Of a stretch of DNA of 64,000 bases, positions 1 through 9,225 are shown piece after piece. The notes beneath the pieces were generated by a model, which saw only the letters and a list, made by a program, of their open reading frames with translations, was not told where the DNA came from and did not search any database. The DNA comes from Alangreenwoodia sp964438605 (GTDB lineage Bacteria > Bacillota > Clostridia > Peptostreptococcales > Anaerovoracaceae), in NCBI GenBank assembly GCA_964438605.1, contig CAYTKT010000001.1, forward strand, positions 93,514 through 157,513, read 5' to 3'. Positions within the stretch are counted from its first letter, which is position 1. Each line of letters starts with the position of its first letter. Position numbers and translations under genes: made by a program.

Positions 1-1251
1 GTTGAGACGACTCAGATTACTGACGATTTCTGTTCTGCCGGCTTTTTTTATCTGGCGCAGCAGGCGCGCTCCCGTCTCGGAAAATCCGAGAACTCTGGCA
101 TATGAAGCGCCCCGCAGCGATTCAAATTCGCAGGTCGTAAAATCTGTAAGAACATGGATTGCCGTTCGCCTGATTCTTGCATCTGTGTAGCGTTTCGTTC
201 CCGCAAATTCCAGAAATTCACGATAATTTTCCGCTTCCAGGGCCGCACGCTGAAGGCGGTTTTCAAGGCCCTCGGCAACAGAATAAATTTCCGCGAGACG
301 CGCTCTGTCTGTTGTCAGCAATTTGTATCTTAACAGGCCATAAAGCCTGTCCATCCCCTGCTGCTTAAAAAACGAGGCGTCTGTCAGAATACTGACTGCC
401 GACGCCGGTACAAATTCGCGGATACTGCCGACGCCCTGCTTTGCGATCAGGCGGCGCAGCGTCGAGCCGGACGCGAAAAGCTCCCTTTTCGCGTCCGGCT
501 CGGCTTCATCCCGATAACAGTCGTCCGGCTGCGTCGCGCACCCTGTATAACCGGACGACACGTCTGATGCAAAGTTTTTTCTGCTTCTCCTCCGTCCGGC
601 GGCCCTCATCCGGTCTATAGGCGCACCAACAGATGATAAAGACTCCTGTCTATCGTGAAACGCGCCTTTCCGTTTCACACAATGAGGTTCCATTTCAGAA
701 CCCAACTCACAAAGTGCCCTGAGATACTCAATGCCCAGCACATTATTCGGTTCACGCAAAAGATTTCCCGCCTCTTGGCCCAGCATTTCCGAAACGGTCT
801 GGCAGACAGCCGCCGGATAAGACATCCCGCTTTTCATAAATTTCCGGACCAGCAACTTCCTTCTCTCCTGCAACTCTGAAATTTCCTCAAAGGAACCGCT
901 GACTCCGGCCACTCTCTTGAGTTCTGAAATATCGCCGCATTCCGCACCGAAAACGAAATCCGTAACGACGCCAAGACTGTCAAGAATCGCCATGCCGCCT
1001 CTGGCAAACTCTCTGCCGGAATTACAGGCGTAAATATAAGGCAGTTCCAGCACGAGATCGACGCCGCACGCCAATGCCGCCCTCGTGCGTACTGTTTTAT
1101 CAAAAAAAGACGGCAGACCCCGCTGCGCAAAGCTGCCGCTGATGACGGCAACGGATGCGTCCGCGCCACTGATTTCCATAGCGTGCCTCAAATGATACAG
1201 ATGTCCGTTGTGAAACGGATCATACTCTGCTATAATGCCTACCGCTTTCAT
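1..1251 (-). CDS. tmcAL: tRNA(Met) cytidine acetate ligase TmcAL (YlbM), 3' end outside window
   Basis: Makes N4-acetylcytidine at the wobble position of elongator tRNA-Met from acetate and ATP, in the cytoplasm. The frame is open from ATG at 1251 (ribosome site AGAAGGGAG upstream) to the window edge, 417 residues, about the full family length, so only the extreme C-terminus is missing. The N-terminus carries the nucleotidyltransferase signature AEYDPFHNGH (residues 8-17, with the HxGH-type H14/H17), and the later FASGSTLRR block (about residue 259) is also typical. Between the KRKGAFHD block (about 197-204) and FASGST lies an Arg/Asp/Ser-rich stretch of about 55 residues that I do not expect in Bacillus TmcAL and read as a lineage-specific insertion. 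Its neighbours ylbJ, coaD (ylbI) and rsmD (ylbH) match the conserved Firmicutes gene order. Confidence 0.93.
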   Translation of the reverse strand, partial: MKAVGIIAEYDPFHNGHLYHLRHAMEISGADASVAVISGSFAQRGLPSFFDKTVRTRAALACGVDLVLELPYIYACNSGREFARGGMAILDSLGVVTDFVFGAECGDISELKRVAGVSGSFEEISELQERRKLLVRKFMKSGMSYPAAVCQTVSEMLGQEAGNLLREPNNVLGIEYLRALCELGSEMEPHCVKRKGAFHDRQESLSSVGAPIDRMRAAGRRRSRKNFASDVSSGYTGCATQPDDCYRDEAEPDAKRELFASGSTLRRLIAKQGVGSIREFVPASAVSILTDASFFKQQGMDRLYGLLRYKLLTTDRARLAEIYSVAEGLENRLQRAALEAENYREFLEFAGTKRYTDARIRRTAIHVLTDFTTCEFESLRGASYARVLGFSETGARLLRQIKKAGRTEIVSNLSRLN

Positions 1252-1286
1252 CGCCGCCAACTCCCTTCTATATATTAACGAATATC

Positions 1287-2198
1287 TCACAAAATTACTC
1301 TGCTGACCGCACCGAATCTGCGCGTTTCCGCTCTAATACAGCCCGATGAGTTTCCCGCTTCAGGAATCTTGCTGTCCGACTCCGACCAGTCATTTTCAAC
1401 CTTCTCTGAAACACTGCCAAGTCGTCCCTCCGCTGCCGCTTTTACGTCCGCTTCTGCCGTTTCGCTCTGCACGGTATATCTGCTCCCGCCGGAAAACAGG
1501 AAAACCGCCAGGTAAAATACGATGATCATAATTACGGCAGTTGCTGAAGAAAAGACGAGCGAATACAGATATGCTGCTGCCGGTGTTCCGCTGTCGCCAA
1601 ACACGCTAATACCGGGAATAGCTGCCGTCAAATCCGTAGTTTCAAATACAGAAACCGCCTGAGCGCCGCCATAAGACAGTATTTTTATTATTGTACAGGC
1701 ACACAGCGCCGAAATCAAGCCTTGTATCAGCTTAAAACGCAGATAAAACCCGACTTTCACTTCCGCGCCCCTCAGCACACTCATCGATTGAACCGCCACA
1801 GAAAGACCGCCGAAAGAAATCATAAACGTGCAGGCGATAATCTTTCCGCCAAACGTAAGCCCGAAACCCGACGTCGCGCTGCATCCCACAGTCATCTCAA
1901 AAATACCGGCCACAAGCTCGGAAAACAAACTTTCTTTTCCGACAATTCCGACAAGAAAGCGTTCCACAGCATCGGTAAAAATCATAAAGAGAATAATAAA
2001 CCCGCCGATTACGATGATAGAATGAAACGACGAAAGCACCGCATCAGTCGCCATCTCCGACAGCGATTTTCCCGTACTGTGTGACGTAGCCCCGTCATAC
2101 CGCATAATTTTTCTGTCCTCTGGAACCTGATTTTTTACGAAAACGTTGTTGTCATCAGAAAACCCGGAAAATCTGCTGTCCACAACGTTTTCCTTCAT
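1287..2198 (-). CDS. ylbJ: YlbJ-like sporulation integral membrane protein, N-terminally short
   Basis: Matches the C-terminal half of YlbJ, a nucleoside-recognition (Gate) family membrane protein needed for spore formation in Bacillus. About five membrane segments are visible, including the IIVIGGFIILF helix, and a small-residue-rich TVGCSATSGFG block. The family is about 400 residues; this frame gives 303, and the first Gate half is not found in any frame of the 440 bases upstream. I chose ATG 2198, preceded by GAGAGG four bases away, over the in-frame TTG at 2210. The C-terminus (about residues 230-303) is a charged, poorly conserved tail. It could be a functional half-size protein or a decaying gene. 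The position between tmcAL and coaD supports the identity. Confidence 0.72.
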   Translation of the reverse strand: MKENVVDSRFSGFSDDNNVFVKNQVPEDRKIMRYDGATSHSTGKSLSEMATDAVLSSFHSIIVIGGFIILFMIFTDAVERFLVGIVGKESLFSELVAGIFEMTVGCSATSGFGLTFGGKIIACTFMISFGGLSVAVQSMSVLRGAEVKVGFYLRFKLIQGLISALCACTIIKILSYGGAQAVSVFETTDLTAAIPGISVFGDSGTPAAAYLYSLVFSSATAVIMIIVFYLAVFLFSGGSRYTVQSETAEADVKAAAEGRLGSVSEKVENDWSESDSKIPEAGNSSGCIRAETRRFGAVSRVIL

Positions 2199-2428
2199 TC
2201 TGCCTCTCAAAAAAACTTATGCAAAAACGAGGAAAATATGATAATAGAAAAAGCCCCGATGACATGCCGCCCGTGCGGCCCCGGAGCCGTAAAATAACTT
2301 TAAACAATACAAAATTTCCGCTTTCAGCAAAACTGGAAATTTTCTATCATAAAAAATATTTATATTCTTATGTTGATTATTGTTAATTGCAACCATCTAT
2401 TGACCACAATTTCTCTGCTACACATTTA

Positions 2429-2458
2429 TATAAATCACAGTCTGTCACACCTTGTCAA
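2429..2458 (-). promoter_or_regulatory. putative sigma-A promoter upstream of short ylbJ
   Basis: On the minus strand TTGACA (2453-2458) is followed after 18 bases by TTTATA (2429-2434), or after 17 by ATTTAT. This gives the short ylbJ its own promoter with a leader of about 220 bases. The rest of 2199-2640 is AT-rich; I see a small GCCGC-N4-GCGGC hairpin near 2260 but no gene. Confidence 0.4.
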
Positions 2459-2640
2459 TTTTTGTGCCTTCAACAAGCCCACATTCTAATTAACTTCTTA
2501 ACTTCCGGCTGCCTGCGTGTAATTGACCGCCATGCCAAACTTTTTCCATCTCATTAACCTGATTGCTTCTGCCATACCACACTCATACCACACTTTGGCC
2601 GACTTCACACACCCGTGTAATCCGCTGCGCTCATTCGCAG

Positions 2641-3168
2641 TCAGTCGTGCTCTGACTCCGTCCTGTAAGATAACTCCTTGATCTCGTCCCTGTTTGCCAC
2701 AACCGTTGAATTCATCTTTTCAAACAGCTCGTTGATGTCCCCTATCATCCGCTGGATATACCCCTCATTTATAGAGGCGATCTTCTCCTGGAACGTGAGA
2801 AGAACGTCATCAATATATTCAAACGTCCCCATTTTCAACTCTCTGACATTCTCTTCGGTAACGCGCATAATCTCATCGGCGCGCTTTTTCGCCCGCAGCG
2901 TTATAGCATCATTTTCCACCAGTTCATCCGCCTTGTCGTTAGCCACATTAATGACACGGTCGTATTCCGCCTTTGCATCGTCGAGAATGCGCTGACGTTC
3001 ATTTTTAATCCACTGCGCCTGCTGAATCTCCTCCGGCAGTTCTTTCTTAATCTCTTTTAAAATATCTTTGATCTCATTCGGATCGACCATGACCTTGCCT
3101 GTCAGCGGAAATCCTCCCGCTGTTTCGAGAATGTCTTCAAGTTCCTGAATCAGGTCCATTATTTTCAT
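2641..3168 (-). CDS. coiled-coil protein of the coaD-ylbJ neighbourhood (DivIVA/ATPase-subunit-like)
   Basis: A 175-residue soluble, highly charged protein with no signal peptide. From about residue 40 to 170 it is rich in Glu, Lys, Asp and Ala with heptad-like spacing, suggesting a long coiled coil. Similar proteins sit between coaD and ylbJ in many Clostridia and are usually named DivIVA-like or ATPase; their function is not known to me. The ATG overlaps the coaD stop by four bases (ATGA), so it is translationally coupled to coaD. Confidence 0.75.
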   Translation of the reverse strand: MKIMDLIQELEDILETAGGFPLTGKVMVDPNEIKDILKEIKKELPEEIQQAQWIKNERQRILDDAKAEYDRVINVANDKADELVENDAITLRAKKRADEIMRVTEENVRELKMGTFEYIDDVLLTFQEKIASINEGYIQRMIGDINELFEKMNSTVVANRDEIKELSYRTESEHD

Positions 3169-3662
3169 TTCGGTTGTCCTCCCATGTTGTGTTTCCTGAT
3201 GTATTCGAGCACATTTTCCGGCACGAGTCCATCAATCTTTCCGTTAAAATATAATATTTCTTTTATCGCACTTGAACTTACGTAAGAACAATCGATATCC
3301 GTCATCAGAAACAAGGTTTCAAAATCCTCATACAAATACTTATTCGTATAAGCTCTCGGCATTTCCGACATAAAGTCCGGAACGTCTCTAAGTCCTCTGA
3401 CGATACAGGTAATATTGTTTTCCCGCACATAATCCGCCAGCAGACCCGAAAAATCGACGAGTTCGATATTCAGTCCCTCGATATCTTTCGTCGCTCCAAG
3501 AATCAGTTTCTTGCGTTCTTCAACGGTAAACAGCGGCTTTTTGCTGGAATTCGTGACGATCCCGACTACGAGCACGTCACAGAGCTTTGATGCCCGCTTT
3601 ATGATATCCAAATGTCCGTTTGTAAGGGGATCGAACGACCCCGGATAAAGGAATTTTTTCAT
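3165..3662 (-). CDS. coaD: phosphopantetheine adenylyltransferase
   Basis: Catalyses transfer of AMP from ATP to 4'-phosphopantetheine to give dephospho-CoA, the fourth step of CoA synthesis. The 165-residue length is normal. Motifs: GSFDPLTNGH (8-17, containing the T/HxGH nucleotidyltransferase site), VRGLRDV (88-94) and the SSSAIKE block (129-135) equivalent to ISSTxIR. In most CoaD the block after VRGLR reads DFEYE; here it is DFMSEMPRAYTNK, still compatible. It is the gene after rsmD, as in Bacillus (ylbI), although 257 bases without any recognisable gene separate the two here (3663-3919). Confidence 0.96.
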   Translation of the reverse strand: MKKFLYPGSFDPLTNGHLDIIKRASKLCDVLVVGIVTNSSKKPLFTVEERKKLILGATKDIEGLNIELVDFSGLLADYVRENNITCIVRGLRDVPDFMSEMPRAYTNKYLYEDFETLFLMTDIDCSYVSSSAIKEILYFNGKIDGLVPENVLEYIRKHNMGGQPK

Positions 3663-3919
3663 ATTAACCTGATTTTATCCTCCAAAATATATATTTCCGC
3701 GGAAAACCCGCAGAATCGCAGACAATCCCGGACCGGCAGCGAAGGAAAGCCCTTCACCGTTTTTATCAATTTACAAATCCATCACTCACGCCAGAATATG
3801 TCAGGTACGAAAAATACATCCGGCTCACCAATCAACCGGGCGCACAAAATACGTCCGCAACAAATGTACCAGACGTCAGACAACACCGCACACTCAAATA
3901 TGCCATGCACACCTGAAAA

Positions 3920-4495
3920 TTATTGCTCCGCCGAAGCATCTCCTGCTTTCCGCGACACATTTTCGTAAATCGTCACAGCAATCTTGCCATATTTCCGGCT
4001 TTTCACCATCACGAGATTTCCAAGCAAATCAGGCATCGGACTGCCGACGTCGTGCTCGGCAACGACGAGCCCGCCTTCTTCAAGAATGTCATTCACCGCA
4101 ATCTGTTCGAGCGCTTTTTCCAGATGACCTGAACGATACGGCGGATCCAGGAAAATAATGTCAGCCCTTTCTCCGATCTCCGTGAGTGCTTCTTTATAGT
4201 CGGCACATAAAATAACCGCCCGTTCTTCCGCTCTGCAGTAAGCCGTATTTTCTCTGACCAGCGCAATGCTCCGCCTGTCACGGTCCGCAAAATACACACG
4301 CCGCGCACCTCTACTGATCGCCTCCAAGCCGAGATTTCCCGTTCCCGCAAATAAATCTATCACAACGCTGTCTTCAAGATACGGCGCGATCATGCTGAAA
4401 ATCGCTTCCTTCACTTTATCTGTCGTCGGCCTGACCCTGCTGTCGTCCGGCGTTCTGAGCCGACGTCCCTTCATTTCTCCGGCTATAATTCTCAT
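3920..4495 (-). CDS. rsmD: 16S rRNA (guanine(966)-N(2))-methyltransferase
   Basis: SAM-dependent methyltransferase that modifies G966 of 16S rRNA. Length is 191 residues. Visible motifs are the N-terminal RIIAGEMKGRRL block, RPTTDKVKE (22-30), the SAM-binding DLFAGTGNLG (47-56) and the catalytic DPPY (117-120) of N6/N2-type methylases. ATG 4495 has GAGGAG upstream. First gene of the rsmD-coaD group. Confidence 0.95.
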   Translation of the reverse strand: MRIIAGEMKGRRLRTPDDSRVRPTTDKVKEAIFSMIAPYLEDSVVIDLFAGTGNLGLEAISRGARRVYFADRDRRSIALVRENTAYCRAEERAVILCADYKEALTEIGERADIIFLDPPYRSGHLEKALEQIAVNDILEEGGLVVAEHDVGSPMPDLLGNLVMVKSRKYGKIAVTIYENVSRKAGDASAEQ

Positions 4496-4515
4496 CTGAA
4501 CACTCCTCAGACCAC

Positions 4516-4544
4516 ATTATAATATAATATGAAATTCGGCACAA
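4516..4544 (-). promoter_or_regulatory. promoter of rsmD
   Basis: Minus strand -10 TATAAT at 4516-4521, 17-base spacer, weak -35 TTGTGC at 4539-4544. The transcript would start about 15 bases before the rsmD ribosome binding site. The interval 4545-4901 upstream holds no gene that I can recognise. Confidence 0.5.
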
Positions 4545-4901
4545 TGTAAAATTCTCACAAATGCCTGATATATTTTGTTTTTTATACAAACTGCACACTT
4601 GTTAATTTTATCTAATCCCGCCTCCTCAAGAAAATCCGATTAAGGATGGGCAAAGCCCCGACTTGTTCACAGGCATAAACAGCATATAGTTCATAACGTC
4701 CGATAAATAAGCTATATATTATTATCTAAACTCTGCAAAATTTATATTCTGCTCATCCCTTAAACCCGACACTACGGTTGATTTCTCCTCCCAGTATAAC
4801 AATAACAGAACATAGGAAGCAGGAACGTTACCAATGCGGCAGATCGGACAGTTGCCGCAGAGTTTCAGAAAAAAGAATATCGAATATCCGCAACAAACAA
4901 A

Positions 4902-4936
4902 AAAGGGCTTTCTCCGCTCACAGGAAAGAGCCTTTG
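4902..4936 (-). terminator. intrinsic terminator after the SDR gene
   Basis: A hairpin with arms around AAGGGCTTTC and GAAAGAGCCTT is followed on the minus strand by a T-run (the A-run at 4897-4904). It lies 67 bases past the SDR stop. Confidence 0.7.
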
Positions 4937-5002
4937 AATGATGATATGCTCTGATGTGAACGACCCCTTATCTAAAGCCAGTGGGATTGCGGCAGCCCTA
5001 TT

Positions 5003-5830
5003 TCAAAGTATCTTTATCATCTTTTCTGTTCTATCCCAGAGCTCCTTCGCAGCCTGTCCGTCCGCATCCCGAAACAGCACCGGCATTTTCCATTTGCCGC
5101 TGTAAACCTCTCCGCACTGAAAATCCTTTCCAGGTTCACCGACGGCCAATGCCACCAGCCGTTTGGCGCTTCTGGCAGGCGTGATGGTAAAAATGTATTT
5201 TAAAAAGGTGCGATAAAGGATCTTGAAAAACAGAACAGATTCGGAAGCAAAATTACTTCTGACCAGTCCCGGCTCGAAAGCAACCGCATGAATGCCCTTT
5301 TCGCCGTAGCGCCGGTGCAGTTCCCGGGTGAAGAGAATGTTTTCGAGTTTTGCTTCACCATAGGCCCTCACAGCCAGATAGTTCGATTCATAATTCAGAT
5401 TTTTGAGATTCAATCCTGCACCGAACAGATTTGCGGCCACGCTGGAGGTCTGAATGACCGTCGCACGGCACTCACACAGCTTGTCCATAAGCAGATTTGT
5501 CAAAAGAAAAGGAGCCAGATAATTAATTTGGAAGGTTTTCTCAAAACCGTCAGCAGTAATCTGTTTTGCGGCCAGCGCTCCACCTGCATTGTTAGCCAAC
5601 ACGTCGATCCTGTCGTACTGTCTCAGTTCTCCAGCCAGCCGTCTGACCTGCGCAAGTTCTGCATAATCGGCCAGATGGAAGGGCGCGTTTAATTCTGCCG
5701 CAACCTTTTCTGCCTTTTCTTTAGTACGCCCCACGATCACGACCGTGTGCCCCATGGATTTTAACTGGCGTGCGGCAGCGGCACCGATGCCGTCGCTTGC
5801 GCCTGTGATAACGATAGTCTTTTTGTCCAT
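5003..5830 (-). CDS. short-chain dehydrogenase/reductase
   Basis: A 275-residue NAD(P)-dependent oxidoreductase of the classical/extended SDR type, closest in look to retinol-dehydrogenase-like SDRs. Cofactor motif TGASDGIG (9-16), structural NNAGG (80-84), catalytic Ser in TSS (128-130), and Tyr157/Lys161 in AYGEAK. GR after the second strand (about residues 34-35) suggests NADP preference; that is inference. The substrate is unknown. A membrane-protein gene lies 139 bases upstream on the same strand and may be co-transcribed. Confidence 0.88.
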   Translation of the reverse strand: MDKKTIVITGASDGIGAAAARQLKSMGHTVVIVGRTKEKAEKVAAELNAPFHLADYAELAQVRRLAGELRQYDRIDVLANNAGGALAAKQITADGFEKTFQINYLAPFLLTNLLMDKLCECRATVIQTSSVAANLFGAGLNLKNLNYESNYLAVRAYGEAKLENILFTRELHRRYGEKGIHAVAFEPGLVRSNFASESVLFFKILYRTFLKYIFTITPARSAKRLVALAVGEPGKDFQCGEVYSGKWKMPVLFRDADGQAAKELWDRTEKMIKIL

Positions 5831-5969
5831 TTTGCGTATTCTCCCACATCTGTCAATTTGAAAATCAACTATGAATTTTCGGTGACAAAGATTTTATCAC
5901 CGCTTCCCGCCGCCGCAATGTCGTCGATCTTTTCCTTTGAACCCGACCCATTTAATTTTTTCATGTTGT

Positions 5970-6551
5970 TTAATTTCCGGTGCGGGCGATAAAAATGGCC
6001 AGTATCGCCATGTAGACAGCTACCAAAATGAGCGGGATCATCCCATCCACATATCCTGCCCAGCCGCTAAAATCATAGTACAGTAAATAGCAGATTATGC
6101 TCAGCGCCGCTACGACGACAGCCGCCACAAACAGACCAATCGCCCCGTTTCGGGTGACAGATTCCAAGCCATAAAGAGCGTTGATTTCCAGGAAAACCAG
6201 AGCAATCCAGCCAACGATCAGAAAAAGCTCGGTCGTAACCTGCCGATGAAATACAAGGCGCGTCACGATGAGCAGCACTGCATAAGAAACCACTCCGATC
6301 AGAAGAACAGTCCTGGCAGAGAAGAAGGAATAGGCTTTATTCGCTCCGTTAGCCCCTCGAACGATCAGGATCACTGCAGCCACACCCAAAACAAACGCGG
6401 GAAGCAGCAGCCAGCCGGATCGCACTCCTTTGACAGCGCCCGCGGGCTTAAACGCCAAAACCCACCAGAGCAGATAGAATACACAACAGCCCACCAGCAG
6501 AATGTCGCCCTCAAATATTTGCCGCGCCGAACTGTTTGTTCCAAAGATCAT
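5970..6551 (-). CDS. six-helix integral membrane protein of unknown function
   Basis: A 193-residue hydrophobic protein with six clear membrane segments (for example LLVGCCVFYLLWWVL near the start and MIPLILVAVYMAILAIF near the end) and short loops. I recognise no motif that gives a function. The start is ATG 6551, because GGAGGTG lies seven bases upstream; an in-frame GTG at 6560 is itself part of that ribosome binding site. It precedes the SDR gene on the same strand. Confidence 0.75.
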   Translation of the reverse strand: MIFGTNSSARQIFEGDILLVGCCVFYLLWWVLAFKPAGAVKGVRSGWLLLPAFVLGVAAVILIVRGANGANKAYSFFSARTVLLIGVVSYAVLLIVTRLVFHRQVTTELFLIVGWIALVFLEINALYGLESVTRNGAIGLFVAAVVVAALSIICYLLYYDFSGWAGYVDGMIPLILVAVYMAILAIFIARTGN

Positions 6552-7129
6552 TTGAATCACCTCCGATTGCCGCTTCCGATTGCTGCTGATTTATCGGGCA
6601 GTTATCTGTTTTTTAGCATGAGAATCTCTCGCTCAATAATCCAAGCGGACTAAGCATCAACAGGTCAACCTCGCGCATCCTGCGGCTTTATATACATTTT
6701 TATGCCAAAACGAAGCACATGCCCTCGCTGTTGACATTGATTTTAGTATTTGCATCTCTGTCATACTGCCTTTATACAACTCATGCATAGAAAAATCAAG
6801 TCCCCAAAAGTCCCCAAAAAATCTGTAATTCTACCCGCCGTACTTGCTGCCGGACTTGATTTTCATACACAAACAAAACGTTTATATCATCCTTTCCATT
6901 TGTCGACTGACTGATTGATGCCGGTTTGAGCATATAATCCGGATACAATCTGCCTGTCAGGTAAGTAAGCAAAAACTTTGCCACCCTTTTCCTGACTCAT
7001 TTCAAAGCCCGCGTCCGGACTTTGCTTCCATTTTCTTGTCTGTCTTAAAATTGCTTGTCTAAAAATTTATGAATAGATTTTCTAATATTATATATTCTGC
7101 AAGAGAACAATCAGCGGGGAAATAATGTG
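6552..7129. other. intergenic, no supported gene
   Basis: Between the membrane-protein gene and the CoA-transferase promoter. It holds a 12-bp inverted repeat (6792-6863) and a 62-codon minus-strand frame (6796-6984) without recognisable family. Base composition is AT-rich toward 7040-7110. I see nothing else. Confidence 0.5.
6792..6863. repeat. inverted repeat with an internal direct repeat
   Basis: AAAATCAAGTCC (6792-6803) is inverted as GGACTTGATTTT (6852-6863). Read on the minus strand, TTTTGGGGACTT occurs twice in tandem next to the left arm. Could be the foot of a lost mobile element or a terminator-like structure; not identified. Confidence 0.4.
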
Positions 7130-7158
7130 TTGACAAATGATGTATCAGCGAATAAAAT
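7130..7158 (+). promoter_or_regulatory. strong sigma-A promoter of the CoA-transferase gene
   Basis: TTGACA (7130-7135), 17-base spacer, TAAAAT (7153-7158). Predicted start is about 80 bases before the ATG at 7246, which has AGGAGG at 7231-7236. Confidence 0.75.
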
Positions 7159-7245
7159 GAATGTAGATAAATTTGCAGTTACATGCTGCATAAATTCTTT
7201 CGGTATTATTATTGAGTGAGTGTTATTTTCAGGAGGTAAACTATT

Positions 7246-8850
7246 ATGGCACAAATTCTTACAGCTGATGAATGCGCGGCTTTAATTAAAGACAATGATG
7301 TAATCGGCGCAGCTACATTTGGTGCAGGTGGTGTACCGGAGTCTATTTTAAACGCGATCGAAAAGAGATTCTTAGAAACTGGTCATCCGAAGAATCTTAC
7401 GTACATCCATGCCGCCGGTTCCGGTGACTTCACTCCTGGCAAGTCCAGAGGAGAAGACGCTCTCATGCACGAAGGCCTGATGACAAAATGGATCGCTTCT
7501 CACGTCGGATGTTCCAAAACGACTCAGCAGTTCTTGAGCGAAGGCACTAAAATCGCAGGCTGGAACTTACCTCTCGGTACGATTCTCCAGATATTCAAAG
7601 AACAGGCAAGAGGCGTCAATTTCTGTCTGTCTAAAGTCGGTCTTGATACATTTGTCGATCCAAGACAGGACGGCGGCAAAGTTACTCAGGCTGCAAGAGA
7701 TCTTGATGAGGAAATCGTGGAATATATTCCTGATTTTCAGGGCGAAGAATGGCTCTGCTATAAAGGTTGGCCGCTTACAGTAGGATTTATCAGAGGTACT
7801 TATGCAGATGAAGACGGCAACCTCTCCATCCAGAAAGAACATTATAATCTTGAACTGCTGACAGTCGCTCAGGCGGTAAGAGCTTGCGGCGGTAAAGTAT
7901 TCTGCGAAGTAGAAAAAATTGTTAAAAAAGGAACGATTCCGCCTAAGAGCGTTAAGGTTCCTGGTTTGTACATCGACTATATCACAGTAATGGACGAAAA
8001 AGACATCCCTAACAAGGTCGTTGCCGTAGGCGGTCCTTATAATCCGTGTATGTCCGGCGAAGTGAAAGTTCCTATGTCCGCTGAGAGTGTAGCCCTTCCG
8101 TTTGACGGAATCAAGGTTATCTGCAGAAGAGCAGCTATGGAATTCAGAGCAGGAATGAAGTCTAACCTTGGTCTTGGTATGCCTCAGAAGGTAGGCAATA
8201 TCATGGATGAAGAAGGCGTTTCCAAAGACATCACGCTGATTTCTGAATCCGGAAATATCGGTGGTATTCCGGGAGTCGGCACACTTTTCGGTTCTCATTA
8301 CAATGTGGAAGCCTCCTCCGACCAGGGCGACCACTTCAATATGTTCGACGGCGAAGGCCTTGCATGTGTAGGTTTCGGTCTTTCCGAAGTTGACCCTCAC
8401 GGCGCACTGAACACAAGCCTGCTGAACGGCACATTCATCGGCGTAGGCGGCCTGATGAACATCGCTGCCACAGCTAAGAAATCCGTCGTATTAGGCACAT
8501 TCACTGCGGGTGGAATCCAGACGGCAGTTGAAGACGGCAAACTCGTCATCAAGAGAGAAGGCAAATTCGTCAAATTCGTAAACAAGCTCGTTCAGTCTTC
8601 CTTCTCCGCTCAGAATGCGATAAAGTCCGGCAAAGAAGTTATCTACGTCACAGAACGCGCCGTATTCAAGGCAGTTGAAGGCGGTCTCGAACTGATTGAA
8701 ATTGCACCAGGAATCGACCTTCAGACTCAGGTTCTCGATCTGATGGAATTTAAGCCGATCATTCCGGAAGGCGGTCCGAAGCTCATGCCTGCAGAAATCT
8801 TCCAGGAAACCTGGGGCGGTCTCGGCAAGTACTTCTATTCTGAAGAATAA
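7246..8850 (+). CDS. family I acyl-CoA:acetate/3-ketoacid CoA-transferase (YdiF/Pct-like)
   Basis: Moves CoA between an acyl-CoA and a free carboxylate through a glutamyl-CoA intermediate. The 534-residue single chain contains both fused CoA-transferase halves, as in YdiF and propionate CoA-transferase. The N-terminal half begins with GAATFGAGGVPESI-type glycine-rich strands; the second half has SESGNIGG with the likely catalytic Glu334. Substrate (acetate, propionate, butyrate, lactate or an aromatic acid) cannot be read from sequence. It is the only plus-strand gene between 5 and 16.5 kb and has its own promoter and terminator, so it is monocistronic. The high quality of promoter and ribosome binding site suggests strong expression. 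It may serve the flavoprotein operon downstream, but that is inference. Confidence 0.92.
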   Translation: MAQILTADECAALIKDNDVIGAATFGAGGVPESILNAIEKRFLETGHPKNLTYIHAAGSGDFTPGKSRGEDALMHEGLMTKWIASHVGCSKTTQQFLSEGTKIAGWNLPLGTILQIFKEQARGVNFCLSKVGLDTFVDPRQDGGKVTQAARDLDEEIVEYIPDFQGEEWLCYKGWPLTVGFIRGTYADEDGNLSIQKEHYNLELLTVAQAVRACGGKVFCEVEKIVKKGTIPPKSVKVPGLYIDYITVMDEKDIPNKVVAVGGPYNPCMSGEVKVPMSAESVALPFDGIKVICRRAAMEFRAGMKSNLGLGMPQKVGNIMDEEGVSKDITLISESGNIGGIPGVGTLFGSHYNVEASSDQGDHFNMFDGEGLACVGFGLSEVDPHGALNTSLLNGTFIGVGGLMNIAATAKKSVVLGTFTAGGIQTAVEDGKLVIKREGKFVKFVNKLVQSSFSAQNAIKSGKEVIYVTERAVFKAVEGGLELIEIAPGIDLQTQVLDLMEFKPIIPEGGPKLMPAEIFQETWGGLGKYFYSEE

Positions 8851-8964
8851 TTAAATTCGATCTCATGATTACCGATCCTTATTTCTCTGTTTCAAGCTTG
8901 ATAAGGTTAAGATGAAATTTTCGGTATTCTATTTTGCGATTTGAATTGACATTATATCGTTAAG

Positions 8965-9000
8965 AAAAAAGGGACACAAGAATGAATGGTGTCCCTTTTT
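8965..9000 (+). terminator. intrinsic terminator after the CoA-transferase gene
   Basis: Stem GGGACAC (8971-8977) with GTGTCCC (8989-8995), flanked by A6 and T5, so it can act in both directions. Confidence 0.85.
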
Positions 9001-9225
9001 GCATATGGAAAACTTCGCGTTCGCGCTAATCGCGATTCCGTATGGAATCAAATTGCAAAATAAAACAACAGCAGGCGCAGAAGCAGTATCTGCTTATGGA
9101 ACAATAAAATCCTATCTAAGACACTGATTTTTCTGCATTTACAGTCACTCGCTTATTACAAAAAAGTACAGGAAAAACCATCAATCCATGTAAAAAACTT
9201 TTCACTCAAAAAGTATTTTATGTAT

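Noticed and set aside
6796..6984. 62-codon minus-strand frame
   Set aside because: No ribosome site or family, and it crosses the inverted repeat.
7567..8400. Minus-strand frame of 277 codons
   Set aside because: Antisense to the CoA-transferase, Phe/Tyr/Ser-rich composition typical of a shadow frame.
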